From contig FWCC01000130.1 in the NCBI GenBank assembly GCA_900169235.1, positions 1 through 64,000 on the forward strand: DNA of 64,000 nucleotides. The letters are read 5' to 3'. Source of the DNA: Zarea fungicola (lineage: Eukaryota > Ascomycota > Sordariomycetes > Hypocreales > Cordycipitaceae). The translations under genes and the position numbers were made by a program. The notes beneath the pieces were generated by a model. It was given only the letters and a program-made list of their open reading frames with translations, ran no database searches and was not told where the DNA came from. How positions within the stretch are numbered: the stretch's first letter is position 1; the number at the start of each line of letters is the position of its first letter. Shown here piece after piece: positions 10,925 through 21,093 of this stretch.

Positions 10925-12550
10925 ATGATCTTCTCCAGCGCAGCCATTGTGGTGGCCAGCCAGCTTCTGGCCAAGGTTGCCGCCACGCCCGCTTCTGCCC
11001 TTGTCAGCAAGCGCTCACCTCTGGGAGGCATCAGCCTGCCTCCCCTGATTCCCTCCATTCCAGGCGTGACACAGCCTCTCGCCGATGGTGTGCCTCCTCT
11101 GCCTATTCTGCAGGTCCCCACGCCGGCGCTTGACAGCCTTCCGTTTGAGACCAAGAACATCAAGCCCAAGAAGATTGGTTACATCTGGACTGGTGCTGGT
11201 GACAACCACCACAAGGATTTCCTCGCTGCCATCAGCTTGGACGATGTACGCATTGAAATGTAAATTTTTCAGATGTACCAAGCTAACTCACGCCTTACAG
11301 GACACCTTTGGAGAGTTTATCGCAATTTCGGATGTGCCCTCGAGCGGAAACTCCCCTCACCATCTTGGTACCTCGCTTGACGGCAAGACACTTGTCGGTG
11401 GCGGTCTCCTTTCCCTGCTCAAGACCCAGGACACTGCATACTACTGGGACTCGAGCGACCCGTACCACCCAAAGTTCGCGCACAGCAATCGCGCTCTGCT
11501 GAGCTCCATCACCGATGAGATCCGCGCCAAGCCTGAAGGCGGCTTTTTCATCACCTACATGGGCAGCGCGGTGGGCAGCTCCCCCGGCCGCCTGGTCGAG
11601 ACTGACGCCGGCGGTAACATCATCCACGAGTGGCCCGAGGATGTCGAGGGCACGCTCAACATCCTCGGCGAGCAGTTCAGCCCCCACGGCCTGAGCGTCG
11701 ACTTTGAGAACAACATCATGCTGACCTCGGACTTTGTCGTCCCCGTGACCATCCTCAAGCCCGTCTCGGCGCTCGGCATCCAAAAGGCCAACACGCTCCG
11801 CCTGTGGGCGCTCGACACCCGCAAGATCATCTCCACCATCACTATCCCCGACGGCCAGGGCATCCAGGACGTCAAGTTCATCCCGGGCAACAAGGAGAGC
11901 GCGGCGCTCGCCACGGCCGTCAAGAACGGCCAGGTCTGGGTCATCTACCCCTTCCGCAAGGACGCCAACGGCAAGCAGGGTGTCGCGGAGCTCCTGTACG
12001 ACCTCGGCCCCAATGCCAAGGAGGCGGTCGCCATTTACTCGGACATCTCTGACGACGGTAAATTTGCTTACTTTACCATTACCCTGGGCAACCACGTCGC
12101 TGCGCTTGATATTTCGGACCTCAACAACGTCAAGCGTCTCGACAACCCGGATGAGCAGCAGCCCATCATTGGACCTCACTACGTCAAGATTTCGCCTGAT
12201 AAGAAGAACCTCCTCGTCTGCGGCTACTTTGTGCAGGCTGGCGATGTAAGTTTTTAATACCGATGCCATGATTTTTTGGGAGCGCTTTTACTGACTATGG
12301 CCTGTAGATCTCTGTCCTCAACACCCCTGGTGACTACAAGGTCCACTGGATTGACATTCTCGACAACGGTGCTCTCAGCTTCAACCGCACCGTCGACTTT
12401 GAGACCATCTTTACCCGCACGCGTGGTGGTGCTGTAAGTACATTAAAATTCTTGAAACTTCAATCATAAGCTAACAATTTTTCGCAACAGCGCCCTCACA
12501 GCGCCGTCATCTTTGATCTCACTGATCCCGAACATCCCAAGTACTACTAG
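10925..12550 (+). CDS. Secreted selenium-binding protein / methanethiol oxidase-like beta-propeller
   Basis: A 483-residue protein with exons 10925-11245, 11301-12245, 12308-12433 and 12491-12550. Motifs typical of the SBP56/methanethiol oxidase family are visible, such as FSPHGLSVDFENNIMLTSDF followed by LKPVSAL and LRLWALDTRKI, and GHxx-like blade repeats. Known family members oxidise methanethiol to formaldehyde, H2S and H2O2 and are usually cytosolic. Here the protein starts with a hydrophobic signal peptide (MIFSSAAIVVASQLLA), a KR dibasic site at residues 29-30 and a Pro-rich spacer, which suggests secretion and Kex2-type processing. The substrate is unknown. The short last exon ends in HPKYY, matching the conserved end of the family. 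Confidence 0.82.
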
Positions 12551-13907
12551 ACTGACTCTGGGCACGACGTGGCTTCACACAGCCAGGGCAAAACTTTCCT
12601 TTCTTGTTGATTATTTTTCTCACTAAGGGGCATCAATCTGTACCTGTTTGGTGGACAGCGAGAAGAATGTAAAATACTCCGAAGATGCTTCGCCCACCTT
12701 CTGGTACTGCTTGGCCATTTATTTAGCTCTCTTTCGGGGGTGCACATCACCTCTTTGCTTAATTATTAATATACCATGTACACAAGCAGTTGCATTATAA
12801 GCCTGTGTAAATACTGTGAAAATATTGCTCATAAAATATGTGGTCAATATTGCACTCGTGCAAGTCAGTCGTTCCAATTTGGAGAACATAAGTGCAGTAG
12901 ACGTAGAGTAAGCACTACCATGCTGCACTGCATCTTCAACTGTTCTACAAACTGGCTTTAGCTGAAATTTAGTTGCTTCTGCAGTGAGATATAGCCTGTG
13001 AAGTTGAATACCAGCTCAATTACTAACTGACTCCGAACCTGGCCCGACCAAAACAAGTGAGATAGGAAGGCGCAGCCTGAACGCAGGTAATGGCATATCC
13101 ATTTTCTACGGAAATTGATAGATATAAGATAACATAAAGTGGTTTATGCCGGTGCTTGGAATTAAATACGGGAAATGGTGATTTTCTTTTCTAATTCCGA
13201 AATTCAGGAAGAACCATTACTTCTCACCTTGAAGGTAAAGATTATGCGTTCGGATTACCTAACACGGGCTGAAAATCTAGCGTTACTCCAACCCAAGTTC
13301 AGATTGTTCTATTTTTTGATGACCAGAATAATAATACGCAGAAATCCAGTCATTTTCTTATTTCCTGCGACGAGCCGCGGCGTTGCGGGTTGATTGAGGC
13401 TGTTCAAGTTTGGTGGATGGAAGTATAGGGTGGGAGACAACTGTCGAGGACCAACGAAAGCTTGCATCCGGTTATAATGAACATGCTGCGTCTTAATAAT
13501 GCAGCAAAGCCCGTAGTTTTGACTCTTTATTAAGAAATTCATCAACCAATCTCAATAGACAGAACAGAAGCCGAGTAATATAGCGCTATGTGTTGAAGCT
13601 GACGGACATTGCACAATAGCTTCAACTTTCCATTGGTTCTGAGTAAAGAGCCGTGGCTAGGAGGACACTCATTCGTACCTTTATGAATTTAGATTTCAAT
13701 CATGGCGATCAATGATAAATGAGACGATTACTGATAATTATAGGTCCACATTGGGCTATGATGTGTTGGGTATGTCATGACCCCGCCAATTGACAACTCG
13801 CAGGGCGCATCTGTGTAGTATAAAACACGGCGGCTTATAACCAGGCAAACTGTAGGTACTCGTTGACTTTCTACAAATTCATCATCAAACACAAAGATCC
13901 CAACACC
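12551..13907. other. Intergenic, no gene supported
   Basis: About 1.35 kb, AT-rich toward 13100-13300. I see no coding frame of interest. The 3' end is the promoter of the dehalogenase gene. Confidence 0.5.
13819..13825 (+). promoter_or_regulatory. TATA box of the HAD dehalogenase gene
   Basis: TATAAAA about 83 bp before the start codon, a usual spacing for an inducible fungal promoter. Confidence 0.45.
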
Positions 13908-14627
13908 ATGGCACAAATTAGGGATTACCAGGCCCTCTGCTTTGATGTCTACGGCACCCTCATTGACTGGGAGACTGGCATGTTGGCAGCTCTCGAGCCG
14001 CACTTCGCCAAGGCAGGCCAGTCCTTGCCCGACCGTGTTAAGATCGTTCCAGTCATCGACGACCTCGAGTACCAGCAGCAGAGTCTCACCCCAGCCATGC
14101 GATACCGTGATGTCCTCGCTGCCATCCACCCGCTCATCCTTGCGCGCTTCGACCTAGCTCCGCCAACCCCCGAGGAGAGTGCCGCATTTGGCGCTTCCAT
14201 CGGAAAATGGCCTGCATACCCCGACACAGTCGACGCGCTCACGCGATTGGGTAAACACTATAAACTCGTCGTGCTGTCCAACACAGACAAGGACGCGTTT
14301 GCCGAGACGAACGCGGGCCCGCTGCAGGGCGTGCCATTTGATCTCGTCATTACGGCGGAGGAGGTGGGCAGCTATAAGCCGGCGGCGCGAAATTTCGAAT
14401 ACATGGTGGACAAAGTGCAGAAGCAGCTAGGGATTGGCAAGGACGGCATCGTGCAGACGGCAGAGAGCCAGACCCACGACCACTATCCTGCGGAAAAGAT
14501 GGGAATCAAAAGCAGTTGGATCGTGAGGCCGCGGCCGACGATGGCCAAGAGGGAGAAGATTGTATATGATTGGAAGTTTGACACGTTGGGTTTGATGGCG
14601 GATGCTGTGGAGGCGGAACAGAGCTAG
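13908..14627 (+). CDS. HAD-superfamily 2-haloacid dehalogenase (type II) like hydrolase
   Basis: A 239-residue single-exon protein. Motif I is FDVYGTLIDWE with the nucleophile Asp13; motif II is VVLSNTD; motif III Lys is in SYKPA; the region near TAESQTHDHYPA matches motif IV of haloacid dehalogenases (usual form QSxxHD). Family members hydrolyse 2-haloalkanoates or small phosphorylated acids in the cytosol. The start at 13908 has a strong context (CACCATGGC). It lies upstream of, and on the same strand as, a Zn2Cys6 regulator, with a class III aminotransferase beyond, so the three may form a small catabolic unit. The true substrate cannot be told from sequence. Confidence 0.87.
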   Translation: MAQIRDYQALCFDVYGTLIDWETGMLAALEPHFAKAGQSLPDRVKIVPVIDDLEYQQQSLTPAMRYRDVLAAIHPLILARFDLAPPTPEESAAFGASIGKWPAYPDTVDALTRLGKHYKLVVLSNTDKDAFAETNAGPLQGVPFDLVITAEEVGSYKPAARNFEYMVDKVQKQLGIGKDGIVQTAESQTHDHYPAEKMGIKSSWIVRPRPTMAKREKIVYDWKFDTLGLMADAVEAEQS

Positions 14628-15193
14628 GGGGTGATGGTGTAATGCGACATTGGATGTTCGCCATGGTCATGACAACGCTGGACTGGGCTGAGTAATCGAT
14701 CTGCTAATTTTGACTTGTATTAGTGTTAAAAATTAAGCTTCCATTGTACTTGGGATTATATTCACTGCAATACGTCTGGGTCGCGCGTCGCCAAACCAAC
14801 TGTGTGTTACTAACCAGTATTGTACTGAATCTGTGTAAGCGAGTCGAAAGAGTGAATGTAGATGGCTTAATTGTCGACTGCAGTGAGGCAATTTTCAACT
14901 AGTTAGAATTGCTTCTACCATCTTTCAAAATATCGAATCAACCCTCAAAGCAACCTTGTGACCACTTTGTCGACGGCAATGGGGTACGCTTTGCAATACT
15001 CAAATGTGTGACGGCATTTCGGCGCCGAAATGCCGACTGGAGATACTTTGGCGTCTTACTTGTTTCGGCTGTGAATCTCCACCACACCGCTGCTCGGAAC
15101 TTCACTGCCGCATTGACATCTCACCTGCCGCATCATTGCATTTTCGGAAGTTTACCTCCAAATTCCAATTGACAGGGTGCCATAATCTCAGAA
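14628..15193. other. Intergenic region with a palindrome
   Basis: About 570 bp between the dehalogenase and the Zn2Cys6 regulator. The one clear structure is the 24-bp perfect palindrome at 15012-15035, listed separately. Confidence 0.6.
15012..15035. promoter_or_regulatory. Perfect 24-bp palindrome upstream of a Zn2Cys6 regulator
   Basis: The half-site CGGCATTTCGGC is followed directly by its exact reverse complement. The palindrome thus contains CGG/CCG inverted triplets both at its ends (18-bp spacer) and in its core (CGGCGCCG). Zn2Cys6 dimers bind inverted CGG triplets, and the site is 158 bp before the start codon of such a factor, so autoregulation is a reasonable inference. Confidence 0.55.
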
Positions 15194-17454
15194 ATGACCC
15201 GGCGAGTGGCCCCCTCCGCCTCCGGTGAGCCGCATAGGGCCTGTTCACGCTGTCATACCCGCAAGGTGCAGGTAAGGCAACCAACATTGGCCCTGTAATA
15301 ACAGTAAAACTGAAATTTGTAGTGCGATGGAAAGAGGAGGTGCGGAAAATGCATCGAGGCTGGGGTGATCTGTGAGCCGCGCAGGAGAAAGTCGCGATTG
15401 CAGGAACTTAGGTAAGATGTACACCCTCTTCCGTCTCGCGTCCCCAACCAACACGTATCTCATCATAGAGCTATTGAGTCGAGGAACGAATGGTTGGAGG
15501 CAGAAGTTTCCAGACTTCTCGACGTTAATTGTCAGCAAATACCCACTGGCACAACAATGGAACCAAGCGCTGGCAGCTTCATCAGTGTTGGTCGGCAAAG
15601 TCTCTCCGGCACACCAGACTCGTCTTCAACCCGCAATCCACAGCCTGGCCAAGGCAATGACTCCCCTCCAGGTTCGCAGTCTGTCCAAGCATCAGATATT
15701 GGTCTTCTCGCCCTCAACGCAACCGGTGAACTGCGATTCTTGGGCCCGTCTAGCGGGTCATCGTTTCTAGCACTTGCCTCGAACCATGTTCGCGCCGTCT
15801 TGGGAAAACCTCCACCAGATTCCGCGAGGCGCACCAGACAACACGACGAAGAGAAAAATCATGCAGAAGCTATTAGTCGTCTTACTCGAGAACACTGTGA
15901 TGAGCTGCTTCAATCATACCTTAACTGGGTTCACAATCTCTATCCACTATTTGAACAAAAGCAGCTGAATGAGCTGGTGGATGATCATTTCAAAGAGAGC
16001 GCGGAAGAAACCACCAAAAGTTCCATGAGCGCATGCATTTTCTTCCTCGTCATGGCCCTCGGCGCTGTCAACATCAATTATCGTTCCGCCCGAGCCAGGG
16101 GAGGCTCCGAGGATGTCCAGCCTTCTGCAACTCAGTTTTACCTCGCAGCCGTAGAAATCCTCGACAACATGAGACCCATGCCCACTGCATCAATACCCCT
16201 TATCCAGGTGGTTTGCCTAGCTTGCATATTTGGAGCGTATCGGCCAGTTGGTTCCAGCCAGTGGCAATTGGCCGGCCTGGCCATCAGGGCAAGTAAAAAG
16301 AATGGCTTTGGAGAGAAGATCCTTCAGCTGACTTCCCTAGCTATGCATTGAACTTGGCCTGCACTGCGAGTCCTCGAGACCCGAGGTGGCACAGGAAGCG
16401 CGTCGACGCGTTTTCTGGGTCGTATACAGCGTCGAGCTTGCCATTGCATTCAATATGGGTCGGCCACCATCCATAACCGACGAGCATATAAGTACTCGCA
16501 TGCCGATTGCGACACCCGAAAACATCATGGCGATGCACATGGCGCGGCATCGCCGAATTCAGAGCCAAATTATTGCCAAAGTCTACTCTGCCGCGGCTAT
16601 TTTGACGGACGAGGCAGCTCGAGATGGTATCCTTTCACAGCTGCAAGCGAGCCTCGATGCGTGGATGGCAGATTTACCGGGACTCTACGCCCAATGTAGC
16701 TCATTATACCCCTTTGAGTACGCACATCTACCAATCAAGAAACTTTGACTGACTTTTCACAAGATACTGGGAACGGTTTTATTACTCCTCGACCTCCGTT
16801 TTACATCGCTCAAGTCCCCTGTGCACAAGAGTGTCCGTTCAGTCCGCAGAAAAATGCATCCGCGCATCGGGAGGCTTCATCGAGAAGCTGTACTGCGTTT
16901 TGAGCGGCGCCGAGGTTGCATTATCGTGGATGATGGCACAAGGCGCACTCTTTTCCGGCCTTACCCTTTTGATAACTGCACGATTGCATTTGCAGGATCT
17001 AATTAGCCATGTCGGCAGGCAGTTCATGCTCTTCGATATACCCAGTTGGGTATCCAAGTGCAACGTTTGTCTCGTGATACTGAAAGAGCGGCTGAAGGAC
17101 GACCTGTTGCAAAAGCTGAGTACCCAATTTGAAAGTTTTGGAAGCCAGTGCCAGAAGCAATTCTTGCTCGCAACATCGGAACAATCTCGTCCATCTTACT
17201 CTGGTGTTACAGACATTACATCTGGTCTGCAGCACCCACCAGACTCTACGACAACTGCTACTGATGAAATTGGCTGGAATTCGCAGACACATTTACTGCT
17301 ACCTGGTGGGGATATCACCACTACTGATGGAAACCCGCCGGTAGAGATATCAGCAGAATTGCCGTGGGATTCAGTACAAGCATTTAATGATCTATGTAGT
17401 GGCAGCGCCTTGGACGGCTTTTGGGAGTGGTTTCCGCAGTTTGAAACATTCTGA
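15194..17454 (+). CDS. Zn2Cys6 transcription factor with fungal-specific regulatory domain
   Basis: A 684-residue protein with exons 15194-15271, 15323-15411, 15469-16288, 16341-16717 and 16764-17454. The DNA-binding cluster near residues 17-42 is split by the first intron: CSRCHTRKVQ then CDGKRRCGKC and a last Cys, spacing CX2CX6CX5CX2CX6C. A short coiled segment (AIESRNEWLEAEVSRLL) follows, then the fungal_trans domain with the usual ARRRVFWVVYSVELAIAFNMGRP block. Intron 16289-16340 has a GC donor (GCAAGT); only this splice joins GLAIR to LCIELGLHCESS in frame. The gene ends 52 bp from the convergent aminotransferase gene. It probably controls neighbours 13908-18916; this is inferred from position and the upstream palindrome. 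Confidence 0.9.
16289..16340 (+). other. GC-AG intron in the Zn2Cys6 factor
   Basis: Donor GCAAGT, acceptor CCCTAG, branch-like CTGAC. Reading through gives a stop after 17 codons, while splicing restores the conserved IELGLHCE motif of fungal_trans domains in phase 0. Confidence 0.75.
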
Positions 17455-17506
17455 AGCTTTCTTACACTAGCTATGTATATTACGTACGAACTATATGACA
17501 AAATGG

Positions 17507-18916
17507 CTAAGGCTCGACACACCATTGATCTAGAAAGTCTCCAGTAGCCTGCAGAAATGCGGCCAGATGGCCGTCTGTCAGTGCAATGTTAAGAGTGATG
17601 AAGCCCCGGCGTGCAATGTAGAAACCTCTTTCCAGAAGATAGAACCAGTAAAAGTCCCGAAGCTCGGCCAGCTCATCGTTGACTCCGAAATGCAGTGAAA
17701 GAAGTGATCCGATGCCAGATACCCAGACTTTTCCGCGAGGTATGGCATCAATATCGTCTTCAATCACCTCGTCTGGCTTGTGCTGTATGACACCTCTCGA
17801 AATCAAAAGTTCGGATAATGCGCGTCTGAGATGGTCGCCCTTTTCATTTAGTGCATTCAGAACCTCCTCAGTAAGGATCTGCGCACCAGCGATACCCGCT
17901 TGCATCGTCATGAGGTTGTTGTTGAATGTACCCGAGTGGGCAAGGGAGAGCGGTGCAGAGGGCCCGAAACGTGAGTTGACTGCAGCAACCGTTCCTCCTG
18001 TGACGGGATTATACAGATTCATAATGTCCGCGCGACCGCCAAAGAGTCCGAAGCTCATGCCTCCGCCCAGGTATTTGCCCATGGTGATTAAATCTGGCTT
18101 GATGCCGTACTTGCCGCTTAGGCCACCATTCCAGTGCAATCGAGACGTCATCACCTCGTCAAATATCAGCAAAGCGCCAAGCTCCTGCGTCTTCTCACGG
18201 AGAAAACGAAGAAACTTGGGCGACGCAGGTCGCGAACCACCTGCCCCTTGCATTGGTTCCACCAGCACTGCTGCAAGAGAATTAGGCGCAATTTGGGAGA
18301 GAGCCGACTCCACAGATTCGCGATCGTTGTATCGAGCGAGGATGTATTCGCCTGGTATATTCGTGGGCACGTCGGCGGTGCTGCCGTCGCGCCATGACTG
18401 CAGCGAACCATGGTATCCGCCCTGGAAGGCGAGAATAGCCGGTCTTCCTGTAAAGGCGCGCGAGGTAGTAACGGCCATAAGATTGGCCTCGGTGCCAGAG
18501 TTTGTGAATCGCAAAAGCTCTAGGCCGGCTGATTTCTCGAAGCGCAGCTTGATCAGGCGTGCAAGTTCCGCTTCCGCCGGAGAGGTGGCCCCAAAGTTGA
18601 TTCCTAGGCGCAAAGCTGACTGAATAGCTTTCGAAATGATCGGGTTGGAGTGGCCATATATGCCTGCTGTGTATTCGCCAAGCAAATCCACGAGAACCTC
18701 GCCATCAACATTTGTGAGGGTTGCGCCTGTTGCGGATTCGATGGCGATTGGAAACGGAGTTGTGAATAGCGTCGTGCGTGTGTTACCGGCTGGTAAATGC
18801 TGAGATGCCGTGTCGAAAACCTCCAATGACTTTGGATTATTTGTGACATATCGTTCCAGAGCCGACTTTAAGCCTGCTCTGACTTTTGTCGCTGTATTTT
18901 CGGATGTTGTGGACAT
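17507..18916 (-). CDS. Class III PLP aminotransferase, glutamate-1-semialdehyde aminomutase-like
   Basis: A 469-residue single-exon protein. PLP-binding features of class III enzymes are present: TNSGTEANLMA, QGGYHG, the cofactor Asp253 in IFDEVMTSR and the Schiff-base Lys281 in MGKYLGGG. The closest general type is the HemL/GSA-aminomutase-like group, which fungi do not need for haem (they make ALA by ALA synthase), so the enzyme probably acts on another amino acid or amino-aldehyde in secondary or catabolic metabolism. The start at 18916 (MSTTSENTATK) is preferred over an upstream in-frame ATG because the family's homology begins soon after it. It converges on the Zn2Cys6 gene and is most likely under its control. 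Confidence 0.87.
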   Translation of the reverse strand: MSTTSENTATKVRAGLKSALERYVTNNPKSLEVFDTASQHLPAGNTRTTLFTTPFPIAIESATGATLTNVDGEVLVDLLGEYTAGIYGHSNPIISKAIQSALRLGINFGATSPAEAELARLIKLRFEKSAGLELLRFTNSGTEANLMAVTTSRAFTGRPAILAFQGGYHGSLQSWRDGSTADVPTNIPGEYILARYNDRESVESALSQIAPNSLAAVLVEPMQGAGGSRPASPKFLRFLREKTQELGALLIFDEVMTSRLHWNGGLSGKYGIKPDLITMGKYLGGGMSFGLFGGRADIMNLYNPVTGGTVAAVNSRFGPSAPLSLAHSGTFNNNLMTMQAGIAGAQILTEEVLNALNEKGDHLRRALSELLISRGVIQHKPDEVIEDDIDAIPRGKVWVSGIGSLLSLHFGVNDELAELRDFYWFYLLERGFYIARRGFITLNIALTDGHLAAFLQATGDFLDQWCVEP

Positions 18917-19389
18917 GTTGCGTTTATGCTCTGAGAAAAACGGAAAACTTTGTAATAGCAGTACAGACTTTAATTGATGTTGAAACCAGGATATAGATAC
19001 ATTTAAGTAGATATATAACACTGCGAAGTCGGTCGTGACAGAGGGCGTCAAATAGGTCCGGGACTTCTCCGCCGAAGGTGCAACGCTTGGTTCGGTGAAT
19101 CGCCACCGAGACATCTAAGATGCCACAGATCATTGCGATATACCAAACACCGTCGGAGATTTGAGTCCGAATGATTCTTAAGAAGTATTAACCTCAACAC
19201 TTTAGAATATTTACCATTCTCTTAAAAAGAATGTAGAGTCCTAAATGGCACCGGCCTGTCCACTTCTTCAGCTCCTCGCGTTTATACATACCCCGGTCGG
19301 ATGGCTCCATCCAGATACTGATCGCTGTTCATAGACATTTCATGATTAAAATTGGGATGAAAATTCAGTTGTTTACTGGCGAAATTACT
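18917..19389. other. Intergenic, promoter of aminotransferase gene
   Basis: About 470 bp. It must contain the promoter of the minus-strand aminotransferase and the 3' end of the FtsJ-like gene. No copy of the 15012 palindrome is present. Confidence 0.5.
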
Positions 19390-20550
19390 TTATATCGCGC
19401 GGTTCTTGATAAAAGGAGCCTCGGCCAATGCGTCTGCCTGCATCCGCCATATCTCTCTACCCATCTGCACCAGCTCTTTTCCAAAAGTTTCCACCAAGAC
19501 ATGCACTCCTTCCAAGTCATTTAGGCGCAAATTGATATTATCCTCCGCTGAACCGAATGTATTTACTTTCCATTTCTGCTTCCACATCTCAATTGCCTCG
19601 ACTGCCAGCGGATTCTGCCTTTGAACCTTTGATGCAATCATGTAGAATGAACCCATGATGCGGTGGCCCTTTGTTGGCTTAAAAAGCTGAACATTGGAAA
19701 ACTTGCGAAAGTTGAAAATGACGTTGGATGTATAATAGGTACCCAGATTGTGTAGAAGAATGATCATGGTACCGGCCTCGCGAAGGTGCTCGAGCCCGAT
19801 GGCAAGTTGCGCCGTACTGAGTCTAGTATCTTCTTTATCTTCACGATAGGGAAGTCTTTCCTGAGTTCGGAGAACTTGTCCGTCACAAATAACCAAATCA
19901 AACAAGTGATCCCGCTCAATCTGCCTGGGGATGAAGTTTGGTGCGTCGGGATGGTCTCCTGGAATTGTTTCCACTCCCAGGTCTTGTGCGAGCATAGTGA
20001 TATCGGCATATCGCGTCTCAGCTCTGCTTCTCAGTTTCTCGAATAGCAGAACCTCATGCCCACCATTTTGCGGAGGGAGGGTAAATGCCAGGGCAGTGGA
20101 ATATCGACATTTAGTTAAGGCCACATCAAGAAACCCGCCGGGGGCCATGCACATGTCCAGAATTTCAGGGGCATCGTGGTTACTGGTTGAAATCAAGAAG
20201 GCTTTGGAATGGTCATGGATCTCATATGCAATTTGTCTCATGAGGTTGTAGAATCCCCGACGATTTTTCTTGGTCGCGGCGTCCGCGCGATGCCGTCGCT
20301 TCTTGAAGAACTTGTCTCCAGCAGGGCTGGCCCAACCCTAAAATAGGCCATCTCAGTAGCAATACGTTTTTGGGCCCATTAAACTTACTTGTTGCTGAAG
20401 ACTAGATAGTCGACGAAACTCGTTGCACTCTTCGTTGAGATATTGTGTCATGGCAGCAGCTATCTGCTGCTCTATGGCCGTGAGTTTGCTGGCCGGGGCG
20501 TCCACACCTCCGTCCTCCCCGGCAGCTATAATTTCGTTGGATGCCTCCAT
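19390..20550 (-). CDS. FtsJ-like SAM-dependent methyltransferase domain protein
   Basis: A 369-residue protein, exons 20550-20389 and 20337-19390. A short helical N-terminus precedes a Rossmann methyltransferase fold: the SAM motif is DMCMAPGGFLDVAL, the acidic motif FDLVICDG, and a later strand GTMIILLHNLG. These fit the RrmJ/FtsJ superfamily, which 2'-O-methylates RNA. In fungal relatives the residue after LLH is usually Lys, part of the K-D-K-E tetrad; here it is Asn, and the Glu position also reads as SFYMIAS. The protein may therefore be inactive or have another role. The target is unknown. Start at 20550 is the first ATG of exon 1. Confidence 0.75.
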
Positions 20551-21093
20551 TCAAATGATGATAAAACTCGGAGAAATGAAAGGTAGCTTGTTACAAAAAA
20601 ATGGATTGTAAGATTGCATAAAAAGGAGAAGAGGTTCGCGAATTTGAGTGCCTGAATGATACTGAGTCACGAGATACATTCTGACGTGGACGAATTCTTA
20701 GATGCGCCACCTTCCCTCTACATAGTAAAGATTGGGCATCAATTTATGCCACCTGTAAGGAAGGTCATGGAATACATAGGATTGACTTCTCAAGTAGGCA
20801 CCAGGTCAGCGGGGTAATGCAAGCAAGTGCTACCATCGCCACAGCGAGGCGCTGCTCGGTGCAATGCTTGCGGCTGTCTGTTGAATCATCCGTCCTTGGC
20901 GCATGCTGTCTACCACGTAGTACTGAGGCTGATTGTGTCGATTTATGCCTTGCATTCTGCCTATATGTACCACACACCTACCCACCTGGTGAAGGCATTG
21001 AACCATAGCAAAATTGCTGTAAGCAGGCCAAACGGATATCTAAAACCACTGGTAGCTGGAAGGAATTATCTCTGTACAGTCCATAAAATTGTT
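20551..21093. other. Divergent promoter region
   Basis: About 540 bp between the FtsJ-like gene and the unknown membrane protein gene, transcribed apart. An open frame continues upstream of 21094 to about 20827, but its residues look random, so I started the gene at 21094. Confidence 0.5.

Noticed and set aside
11295..12269. 324-codon minus-strand open frame
   Set aside because: Antisense shadow of the selenium-binding-like gene, caused by its strong third-position C bias.
17679..18623. 314-codon plus-strand open frame
   Set aside because: Antisense of the aminotransferase, which has clear PLP motifs on the other strand.
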